Positions 7,989-14,732 of a stretch of DNA of 64,000 nucleotides are shown here, piece by piece. A program made the translations under genes and the position numbers. Under the pieces are notes generated by a model that worked only from the letters and a program-made list of their open reading frames with translations, did no database searches and had not been told where the DNA came from. Position 1 is the stretch's first letter, and every line of letters starts with the position of its first letter. Source of the stretch: Reyranella sp049323495 (GTDB lineage: Bacteria; Pseudomonadota; Alphaproteobacteria; Reyranellales; Reyranellaceae); contig JBMONG010000033.1 of assembly GCA_049323495.1 (NCBI GenBank), forward strand, positions 424,261-488,260, written 5' to 3'.

Positions 7989-9146
7989 GTGACCCCTCCG
8001 ACCCTTCTGCAGATCGTCCCCACCCTCGCCGGCGGCGGCCCGGCACGCGCCACGCTGGATGCCGCCCGCGCCGTGATCGCCGCCGGCGGATCGGCGATCG
8101 TCGCCTCGCCGGCGGGCGCCATGGTGCCCGACCTGCTGCGACTGCGGGCCACCCACATCGAGCTGCCCGACAGCCCGCATCCGCTGCGGGCGCGGCTGGC
8201 CCTGCCGCGTCGAATATCCGCGGGACTCGGCGACGTGCGAGTCTCGGTGATCCAGGCACGCTCGCCCGAGACGGCCTGGGTGGCGCGCGCGCTCGCGCGG
8301 CGGCTCGGCGTGCCGTGGATCGCGACCCTGCACCTGCCGTTCATCGCCACCCGCCTGATCGACCGCTTCGTCGAACGGCGCCAGATGCAGGCCGATGCGC
8401 TGATCGCGGTGTCCGACCATGTGGCGCGCGACGTGCTGCAGCGCTTCCCGGCGATCGAGGACCGGCTGGAGATCATGCCCCCCGGCATCAACCTCGATCG
8501 CTTCGATCCGGCCGTCGTGCGCGTCGACCGGGTGATCCGGCTGGCACGCGAGCTGCGCGTGCCGGACGGCAGCCATCTCGTCCTCTGCCCCGGCCGCTTC
8601 GACGAGGATCGCGGCCAGAAGATCCTGATCGACGCCATGAAGCGGCTCGAACGCGAGGATGTGTTCTGCCTCTTGCTGGGATCCACCGGCCTGCCGACGG
8701 CCTTCGAACGCGAGCTGGAGCGCGCCGTCGAGGCGGCGGGCCTCAATGGGCGCGTCCAGATCGGACCCTATGTCGACGACATGCCCGCCGCCTACATGCT
8801 GGCCGATGCCGTCGTCTCGACGGGCGGGGCGCGCCAGGGCTTCAGCCGCACCCTGGTGGAGGCGCAGGCGATGGGCCGCCCCGTGATCGCCGAGGATGGC
8901 GGCGGCGCCGCCGAGACCCTGCTGCCCGGCGTCACCGGCTGGCTCGCGGCGGCAGGCGACCCGGCGGCACTGGCCGTCGCCCTGCAGGACGCCCTGTCGC
9001 TCGGCACCGAACGTCGCGCCGAGCTGGCGCGCACCGCCCAGGAGCATGTGCGGGGACGCTATGGCTTGGCGCGTGCGGATCGCCGCCTGGTCGAGCTGTA
9101 CCAGCACCTGTCGCGGGCCGAACGCGTTCCGTTCCACCCGGGCTGA
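7989..9146 (+). CDS. Glycosyltransferase family 4 protein
   Basis: A 385-residue GT-B-fold transferase, probably retaining, transferring a sugar from a nucleotide donor to an envelope glycan or small acceptor. The N-terminal domain begins LLQIVPTLAGGGPARATLD (glycine loop); the C-terminal donor domain has the E-x7-E-like motif in GFSRTLVEAQAMGRPVIAED. The GTG at 7989 was chosen because it immediately precedes the conserved first beta strand. An in-frame ATG at 7944 would add 15 residues and overlap the start of the divergent hydrolase. No other glycan genes are near, so the acceptor is unknown. Confidence 0.82.
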   Translation: MTPPTLLQIVPTLAGGGPARATLDAARAVIAAGGSAIVASPAGAMVPDLLRLRATHIELPDSPHPLRARLALPRRISAGLGDVRVSVIQARSPETAWVARALARRLGVPWIATLHLPFIATRLIDRFVERRQMQADALIAVSDHVARDVLQRFPAIEDRLEIMPPGINLDRFDPAVVRVDRVIRLARELRVPDGSHLVLCPGRFDEDRGQKILIDAMKRLEREDVFCLLLGSTGLPTAFERELERAVEAAGLNGRVQIGPYVDDMPAAYMLADAVVSTGGARQGFSRTLVEAQAMGRPVIAEDGGGAAETLLPGVTGWLAAAGDPAALAVALQDALSLGTERRAELARTAQEHVRGRYGLARADRRLVELYQHLSRAERVPFHPG

Positions 9147-9149
9147 CCA

Positions 9150-9178
9150 TTGACTCGGGACCGGCGCGCAATTATGTC
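9150..9178 (+). promoter_or_regulatory. Putative sigma-70-type promoter for thrS-infC
   Basis: TTGACT (9150-9155), a 17-bp spacer, then TATGTC (9173-9178). It would give a leader of about 160 nt before thrS, containing a short GCCGACA/TGTCGGC hairpin near 9288-9304. The -35 is strong and the -10 is only a partial match. Inferred from pattern alone. Confidence 0.4.
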
Positions 9179-9342
9179 CCCACCCATGGAACGCCGGTTG
9201 TCCACCGCTCCAGACTTCACGACCACCGTTCGAACTTGATTCGGCCGGGCGCGCGCACTCGTGCCGCCTCCCGGCCCGCGGCCGCCGACAGATCGTGTCG
9301 GCCGCCGAGCCGTGTTCGGACTCTTCTTATTCGGTGGTTGCC

Positions 9343-11286
9343 ATGATCAACATTTCCTTGCCGGACGGTTCGGTCCGGTCATTCGACAAACCGGTGAGCG
9401 GCGCGGAGATCGCGGCCTCGATCGGCCCCGGCCTGGCCAAGGCCGCTCTCGCCATGCGCCTCGACGACAAGCTGATGGATCTCGGCCACGTGGTCGATCA
9501 CGACGCCAAGGTCGGCATCGTGACGTCGCGGGACCCGGAGGCGCTGGAGCTGCTGCGCCACGATGCGGCGCACGTCCTGGCGCAGGCCGTCCAGGAGCTC
9601 TATCCCGGCACGCAGATCACGTTCGGCCCCGCGACGGAGGACGGCTTCTACTACGATTTCGTGCGCAAGGAGCCGTTCACGCCCGAGGACTTCGCCCGCA
9701 TCGAGCAGCGGATGGCCGAGATCGTCGACCGCAACCTGCCGATCGAGCGCGAGGTGTGGGACCGGGCGAAGATCAAGGACCACTTCCTGAAGCACGGCGA
9801 GAGCTTCAAGGCGGAATGGGCCGACGAACTGCCCAAGGACGAGGAGATCTCGGTCTACAGGCAGGGCGAGTGGCTGGACATGTGCCTGGGCCCTCACCTT
9901 CCCTCGACGGGGAAACTCGGCAAGGCGTTCAAGCTCCTGAAGGTGTCGGGCGCCTACTGGCGCGGCGATGCCAGCAACGCCCAGCTCCAGCGCGTCTATG
10001 GCACGGTCTTCTTCTCCGACAAGGAGCTGAAGGCCTACCTCCATCGCCTCGAGGAGGCGGAGAAGCGCGACCATCGCCGCCTGGGACGCGAGATGGGTCT
10101 CTTCCACCAGCAGGAGGAAGCGGCCGGCATGGTGTTCTGGCATCCGAAGGGCTGGACGCTGTGGCGCACGCTGGAGAGCTACATCCGGCGCCGGTTGGAG
10201 GCGGGCGGCTATCAGGAAGTGAAGACGCCGCAGCTCGTCGACCGCAAGCTCTGGGAGGCCTCGGGCCACTGGGAGAAGTTCCGCGAGAACATGTATCTCA
10301 GCGAGAACGAGGAAGGGCTGCGCGAGTACATCGAGGATCCGGCGAAGCGCATCTTCGCGCTGAAGCCGATGAACTGCCCCTGCCACGTGCAGATCTTCAA
10401 CCAGGGCCTCAGGAGCTATCGCGAGCTGCCGCTGCGCATGGCCGAGTTCGGCTCGTGCCACCGCTTCGAGCCATCGGGCGCGCTGCACGGCATCCTGCGC
10501 GTGCGCAACTTCACGCAGGACGATGCGCACATCTTCTGCTCCGAGGACCAGATCGAGAGCGAGACGATCCGCTTCTGCGATCTGCTGGGCTCCATCTACA
10601 AGGACCTGGGCTTCCCGGACTATTTCGTGAAGTTCTCCGACCGGCCGCCGGTGCGCGCGGGCTCCGACGCGGTGTGGGATCAGGCGGAAGGTGCGCTGAA
10701 ATCGGCCTCGCAGGCGGCCGGCCTCGACCTCAAGCTCAATCCCGGCGAGGGTGCGTTCTACGGCCCCAAGCTGGAGTTCGTGCTGCGGGACGCGATCGGC
10801 CGCGACTGGCAGTGCGGCACGCTGCAGGTCGACTTCGTGCTGCCCGAGCGGCTCGGCGCCTCCTATGTGGCGGAGGACGGCACGCGCAAGCTGCCGGTCA
10901 TGCTGCACCGCGCCATCTTCGGCAGCTTCGAGCGGATGATCGGCATCCTGATCGAGAACTATGCCGGCCGCTTCCCGCTCTGGCTGGCGCCGACACAAGC
11001 TGTTGTGGCCACGATCGTGAACGACGCCGACTCCTATGCCCGCGAGGTCGCCGCGCAGCTCAGGGCGGCTGGTCTGCGCGTGGAGACGGACGTGCGCAAC
11101 GAGAAGATCAACTACAAGGTAAGGGAGCATTCGCTCGCGCACGTGCCCCTGATCCTGGCGGTGGGGCGTCGCGACATGGACAATCGAACGGTCGCCATCC
11201 GACGCCTGGGCTCGGAAAAGCAGGAGGTCCTTGAACTCGGGGCCGCCGTCACTAAACTTTCTGCAGAGGCCCGGCCGCCCTTCTAG
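9343..11286 (+). CDS. thrS: Threonine--tRNA ligase
   Basis: Class II aminoacyl-tRNA synthetase that charges tRNA-Thr and edits mischarged Ser. Domains in order: TGS (residues 1-65), editing domain (HDAAHVLAQ near 75), catalytic core with zinc ligands (Cys in NCPCHVQIF, His in the SCHRFEPSGALHG region and LHRAIFGS), and the C-terminal anticodon-binding domain from about residue 545. At 647 residues it is full length. The ATG at 9343 was chosen because it starts the TGS domain (MINISLPDGS). infC follows 58 bp after the stop, probably in the same transcript. Confidence 0.97.
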   Translation: MINISLPDGSVRSFDKPVSGAEIAASIGPGLAKAALAMRLDDKLMDLGHVVDHDAKVGIVTSRDPEALELLRHDAAHVLAQAVQELYPGTQITFGPATEDGFYYDFVRKEPFTPEDFARIEQRMAEIVDRNLPIEREVWDRAKIKDHFLKHGESFKAEWADELPKDEEISVYRQGEWLDMCLGPHLPSTGKLGKAFKLLKVSGAYWRGDASNAQLQRVYGTVFFSDKELKAYLHRLEEAEKRDHRRLGREMGLFHQQEEAAGMVFWHPKGWTLWRTLESYIRRRLEAGGYQEVKTPQLVDRKLWEASGHWEKFRENMYLSENEEGLREYIEDPAKRIFALKPMNCPCHVQIFNQGLRSYRELPLRMAEFGSCHRFEPSGALHGILRVRNFTQDDAHIFCSEDQIESETIRFCDLLGSIYKDLGFPDYFVKFSDRPPVRAGSDAVWDQAEGALKSASQAAGLDLKLNPGEGAFYGPKLEFVLRDAIGRDWQCGTLQVDFVLPERLGASYVAEDGTRKLPVMLHRAIFGSFERMIGILIENYAGRFPLWLAPTQAVVATIVNDADSYAREVAAQLRAAGLRVETDVRNEKINYKVREHSLAHVPLILAVGRRDMDNRTVAIRRLGSEKQEVLELGAAVTKLSAEARPPF

Positions 11287-11294
11287 GGCGGCCG
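11272..11294 (+). other. Strong hairpin at the thrS stop / infC leader
   Basis: A perfect 9-bp GC stem (CGGCCGCCC/GGGCGGCCG) with a 5-nt loop spans the thrS stop codon. No T-run follows, so it is not a classical intrinsic terminator. It could shape the infC leader or protect mRNA ends. Confidence 0.6.
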
Positions 11295-11329
11295 AGTCCT
11301 CTCACCCGCTCCGCCCTGGAGCTCTCACG

Positions 11330-11347
11330 AAGGAGAATGAAGCCATA
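11330..11347 (+). promoter_or_regulatory. infC ribosome binding site and ATA initiation codon
   Basis: AAGGAG (11330-11335) lies 9 nt before ATA (11345-11347). The nearby ATG at 11337 is only 1 nt from the Shine-Dalgarno sequence and opens a three-codon frame ending in TAG. The ATA is therefore the best-placed initiator. Rare start codons on infC are known to allow IF3 to repress its own synthesis. Confidence 0.7.
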
Positions 11348-11881
11348 GCAAGACCTGTCCAACAGAGCGCGCCCACCCGCGAGGGTCCGCGCGTCAACGG
11401 CGAGATCAGAGCGCCGCAAGTCCGCCTGATCGACGAGAACGGCGACATGGTCGGCGTCCTCAGCACCCGGGAAGCACTGGAGATGGCCGAGGAGGCCAGT
11501 CTCGACCTGATCGAGATCTCTCCCAATGCCGTTCCGCCGGTCGCCAAGATTTCCGACTACGGCAAGTACAAGTACGAGGCGCAGAAGAAGGCGCACGAGG
11601 CGCGGAAGCACCAGAAGGTGATCGAGGTCAAAGAGATCAAGATGCGCCCGAACATCGACGAGCATGACTACGAAGTGAAGATGCGCGCCATGAAGCGGTT
11701 CATCGAGGAAGGCGACAAGGTGAAGGTCACCCTGCGCTTCCGCGGCCGCGAGATGGTTCACTCGGAACTCGGTCTGCAGGTCCTGAACCGTGTCCGCGGC
11801 GAGATGGATCCCGTCACGAAGATCGAATCCATGCCCCGCATGGAAGGCCGCCAGATGGTGATGGTGCTGGCGCCCAAGTAG
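11345..11881 (+). CDS. infC: Translation initiation factor IF-3
   Basis: Binds the 30S subunit, keeps the subunits apart and checks start-codon choice. The N-domain (GPRVNGEIRAPQVRLIDENG), the linker rich in Lys (KYKYEAQKKAHEARKHQK) and the C-domain (IKMRPNIDEHDYEVK, VTLRFRGREM) are all present. Starting at ATA gives 178 residues beginning IARPVQQ, matching alphaproteobacterial IF3. The frame is open upstream to an ATG at 11231 inside thrS, but those codons look non-conserved. Autoregulation through the rare start codon is likely from family knowledge. rpmI does not follow directly, because an opposite-strand SDR gene intervenes. Confidence 0.93.
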   Translation: MARPVQQSAPTREGPRVNGEIRAPQVRLIDENGDMVGVLSTREALEMAEEASLDLIEISPNAVPPVAKISDYGKYKYEAQKKAHEARKHQKVIEVKEIKMRPNIDEHDYEVKMRAMKRFIEEGDKVKVTLRFRGREMVHSELGLQVLNRVRGEMDPVTKIESMPRMEGRQMVMVLAPK

Positions 11882-12050
11882 TTGTCGAGCGTTCGCCGGG
11901 AGGTGCGGCGCCAGGCGCCCGCCCTGCCGGCCGATGTCCTGCCGTCGGCCGCGGACCGTGTCGGTGGTCCCGCCGACGGCGACATCCCCGCCCGCCGCCA
12001 TCCGTCGCCCGTTCCCGCGGACGGTCCGACATGCCGTCCGTCGCGGACGC

Positions 12051-12806
12051 CTAGGGCATGTAGGATCCCCCGTTGATGTGCAGCACCTGCCCGGTCTTGG
12101 CATCGGAAGCGTCGGATGCCAGGAACACGGCGCCGGTGGCGATCTGCTCGGGCCGCAGCAGCTTGCCGCCCAGCGGGATCGCCGTGCGCGCCATCTCCGC
12201 CAGCTCGGCGTCGGTGTTGCCGTAGCGCGGTTGGGCCGTGTCCGTGGTGCCGGGCGCGATGGCATTGACCCGGATGTTGTGGGGCGCGAGCTCCAGCGCC
12301 ATCGACCGGGTCAGCGAGACGACCCCGCCCTTGCTGGCGCTGTAGTGCACGCCGCGCACGGCGCCGCGCATGGCCTGGGAGGACAGGTTGATGATCGAGC
12401 CGGGCCGGCCGGCGGCGATCAGCGCCTTGGCGACGGCGATGGCGGCGAAGCAGCAGGCCTTGAGGTTGATGTCGAGAACGAAGTCCCAGTCGCTCTCGCG
12501 CATCTCCAGCAGCGGCACGCGCGGGAAGACGCCGGCGTTGTTGACCAGGATGTCGGGGGCCCCCAGCGTCGCCACCGTCTCGGAGACCATCGCCTCGACC
12601 TCGGGCAGGCGGGAGACATCGGTCCTGATCAGGTGGGCGCGGCGGCCGACCTTGCGGGCGTCCGCCGCCACCGCCTCCGCCCCGGCCTGGTCGTCGAGCC
12701 AGGTCAGGGCCACGTCCGCCCCCGCTTCCGCCAGCGCCCGGCCGATCGCCGCGCCGATGCCCTGCTGGGCGCCCGTCACCAGGGCCACCTTGCCTGCCAA
12801 GCTCAT
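12051..12806 (-). CDS. SDR-family oxidoreductase (3-oxoacyl-ACP reductase/glucose dehydrogenase-like)
   Basis: A classical 251-residue short-chain dehydrogenase. The cofactor motif is TGAQQGIG (residues about 12-19), with NNAG, catalytic Ser in INLSSQAM and YSASK as the Tyr/Lys pair. A C-terminal hydrophobic GxVLHINGG region closes the fold. The ATG at 12806 follows GGAAGGGGAA on the minus strand. The substrate is unknown. The gene lies on the opposite strand between infC and rpmI, a place where many bacteria have no gene. Confidence 0.85.
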   Translation of the reverse strand: MSLAGKVALVTGAQQGIGAAIGRALAEAGADVALTWLDDQAGAEAVAADARKVGRRAHLIRTDVSRLPEVEAMVSETVATLGAPDILVNNAGVFPRVPLLEMRESDWDFVLDINLKACCFAAIAVAKALIAAGRPGSIINLSSQAMRGAVRGVHYSASKGGVVSLTRSMALELAPHNIRVNAIAPGTTDTAQPRYGNTDAELAEMARTAIPLGGKLLRPEQIATGAVFLASDASDAKTGQVLHINGGSYMP

Positions 12807-12850
12807 GAAATTCCCCTTCCTTCCGGCGGTCATGTCCTGTCCGCCCGCGC

Positions 12851-12879
12851 TTGCACGGTTCGGGCCGCGTGGCTATAAG
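12851..12879 (+). promoter_or_regulatory. Putative promoter for rpmI-rplT
   Basis: TTGCAC (12851-12856), a 17-bp spacer and TATAAG (12874-12879). This is a good sigma-70-type match placed about 75 bp before rpmI. It fits the need for a separate promoter, since the opposite-strand SDR gene disconnects rpmI from infC. Confidence 0.6.
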
Positions 12880-12954
12880 CGCCCCTTCCCGGCGGCCTGG
12901 CCTTACAGGGCATTGCCACGGCTGCCAATCGTAACCCTTTGAAAAGGAAAGAAA

Positions 12955-13158
12955 ATGCCCAAGATGAAGACCAAGAGCGGGGCCAAGAAGCGATTTCGCT
13001 TCACGGCCACCGGCAAGGTGAAGCACGGCGTCGTCGGCAAGCGCCACGGCATGAGCAAGCGGGGCAACCGCTTCCTGCGTCAGCAGACCGGCATGACGCT
13101 GGTCGCCGAGCCCGACGCCCGCATCATCAAGCGCAACTTTTTTCCGTACGAGAGGTAG
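12955..13158 (+). CDS. rpmI: 50S ribosomal protein L35
   Basis: 67 residues, very basic, with the L35 hallmark MPKMKTKSGAKKRF and the C-terminal IIKRNFFPYER. Full length. A purine-rich AAAAGGAAAG precedes the ATG. rplT starts 3 bp after the stop, so the two are co-transcribed. Confidence 0.97.
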   Translation: MPKMKTKSGAKKRFRFTATGKVKHGVVGKRHGMSKRGNRFLRQQTGMTLVAEPDARIIKRNFFPYER

Positions 13159-13161
13159 ACC

Positions 13162-13518
13162 ATGGCACGCGTCAAGCGGGGCGTGGCTGCACACGCTCGT
13201 CACAAGAAGGTCCTGAAGCTCGCCAAGGGCTACCGCGGCCGCGCCAAGGTGGCGTTCCGCGTCGGCATCGAAAAGGTCGAGAAGGGCCTGCAGTACGCCT
13301 ATCGCGACCGGCGCAACAAGAAGCGCACGTTCCGGGGCCTCTGGATCCAGCGCATCAACGCCGCGACGCGCGAGCACGGCATGACCTACTCGCAGTTCAT
13401 GAACGGCATCCTGAAGGCCGGGATCGAGGTGGACCGCAAGGTCATGGCCGATCTCGCGGTTCGGGAGCCGGCGGCGTTCAAGGCCCTGGTCGATCAGGCA
13501 CAAGCGGCTCTCAAGTAG
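13162..13518 (+). CDS. rplT: 50S ribosomal protein L20
   Basis: 118 residues, full length, with the conserved MARVKRGVAAHARHKK N-terminal extension that reaches into 23S rRNA and the globular C-domain (WIQRINAATREHGMTYSQF). L20 is essential for early 50S assembly and in several bacteria represses its own operon. An intrinsic terminator lies 60 bp downstream. Confidence 0.97.
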   Translation: MARVKRGVAAHARHKKVLKLAKGYRGRAKVAFRVGIEKVEKGLQYAYRDRRNKKRTFRGLWIQRINAATREHGMTYSQFMNGILKAGIEVDRKVMADLAVREPAAFKALVDQAQAALK

Positions 13519-13577
13519 GGCCCGCCCTCAAGTAGTATCCAGGCGCTGCAGAAGCGCACGGATGGTGGATCGCAAGG

Positions 13578-13607
13578 AGGGAGCCTGGACCACAGGCTCC
13601 CTTTTTT
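13578..13607 (+). terminator. Rho-independent terminator between rplT and pheS
   Basis: A stem of AGGGAGCCTG/CAGGCTCCCT with the 5-nt loop GACCA, followed directly by a run of six T. This is a textbook intrinsic terminator ending the rpmI-rplT transcript about 25 bp before the pheS ATG. Its position would also permit attenuation control of pheS-pheT, but no Phe-rich leader peptide is visible. Confidence 0.88.
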
Positions 13608-13631
13608 CGTGTCGAGTTCGGAGAGCGCAGG

Positions 13632-14732
13632 ATGAGTGATCTTTCGACCATACGGCAGGAAGCGCTCGGCGCCGTCGAGCAGGCGGCGGATCTCGCCGCG
13701 CTCGACGCGGCGCGCGTTGCCGCGCTGGGCAAGAAAGGCAGCGTCACCGGGCTGATGAAGACGCTGGGCGGCCTGTCGCCCGACCAGCGGCGCGCGTTCG
13801 GCGCCGAGGTCAACCAGCTCAAGGCGGAGATCGAAGGCGCGCTGGAAGCGCGGAAGAGCGCGCTCAGCGCCTCTGCCCTGGCCGCCCGGCTGGCCAGCGA
13901 GAAGGTCGACGTCACGCTGCCGGTCCGGCCCGAATCGCAGGGCTCGCTGCACCCGATCGGCCAGGTGATGGACGAGCTTGCCGCGATCTTCGGCGAGATG
14001 GGCTTCACCTGGGCCGAAGGTCCCGACATCGAGGACGACTGGCACAACTTCAACGCGCTGAACATCCCGCCCGACCATCCGGCCCGGCAGATGCAGGACA
14101 CGTTCTACCTGCCGCCGCGCGCCGATGGCACGCCGATGGTGCTGCGCACCCACACCTCGCCGGTCCAGGCGCGCACCATGCTGGACAAGGGTGTGCAGCA
14201 GATGCTGGCCGACGGCGGCTCGCTGCGCATCATCGTGCCGGGGCGCACCTTCCGCATCGACAACGATGCCACCCACACGCCGATGTTCCATCAGGTCGAA
14301 GGGCTGGTGATCGACCGGACGACCCACATGGGCCACCTCAAGGGCTGCCTGGTCGATTTCTGCCGCGCCTTCTTCGAGGTCGACGACTTGCCGCTGCGCT
14401 TCCGCCCCTCCTACTTCCCCTTCACCGAGCCGTCGGCCGAGGTCGATATCGGCTGCTCGTGGAAGGGCGGCGAGCTGCGCATCGGCGCCGGCGATTCGTG
14501 GCTGGAGATTCTGGGCTCGGGCATGGTCCATCCCAACGTGATCGCGAACTGCGGCCTGGACCCCGCGATCTACCAGGGCTTCGCCTTCGGCATGGGCATC
14601 GACCGCATCGCCATGCTGAAGTACGGCATCCCCGACCTGCGCAGCTTCTTCGACGCGGACCTGCGCTGGCTGCGCCACTACGGCTTCTCGGCGCTGGAAT
14701 GGCCGTCGCTCACCGGAGGGCTGGGACGATGA
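13632..14732 (+). CDS. pheS: Phenylalanine--tRNA ligase, alpha subunit
   Basis: Catalytic subunit of the alpha2-beta2 enzyme that charges tRNA-Phe. The N-terminal coiled-coil (residues 1-90) binds tRNA. The class II core shows HPIGQVMDE, FTWAEGPDIEDDW, motif 2 around PGRTFRIDNDATHTPMFHQ and motif 3 FGMGIDRIAMLKYG. At 366 residues it has normal length. Its stop overlaps the pheT ATG by 4 bp. Confidence 0.97.
   Translation: MSDLSTIRQEALGAVEQAADLAALDAARVAALGKKGSVTGLMKTLGGLSPDQRRAFGAEVNQLKAEIEGALEARKSALSASALAARLASEKVDVTLPVRPESQGSLHPIGQVMDELAAIFGEMGFTWAEGPDIEDDWHNFNALNIPPDHPARQMQDTFYLPPRADGTPMVLRTHTSPVQARTMLDKGVQQMLADGGSLRIIVPGRTFRIDNDATHTPMFHQVEGLVIDRTTHMGHLKGCLVDFCRAFFEVDDLPLRFRPSYFPFTEPSAEVDIGCSWKGGELRIGAGDSWLEILGSGMVHPNVIANCGLDPAIYQGFAFGMGIDRIAMLKYGIPDLRSFFDADLRWLRHYGFSALEWPSLTGGLGR

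Noticed and set aside
11337..11348. ATG as the infC start
   Set aside because: It is one base from the Shine-Dalgarno sequence and reaches a stop after three codons in another frame.
13561..13641. Possible leader peptide for attenuation of pheS-pheT overlapping the terminator
   Set aside because: The frame contains a single Phe codon and overlaps the pheS start; no Phe-codon cluster supports attenuation.
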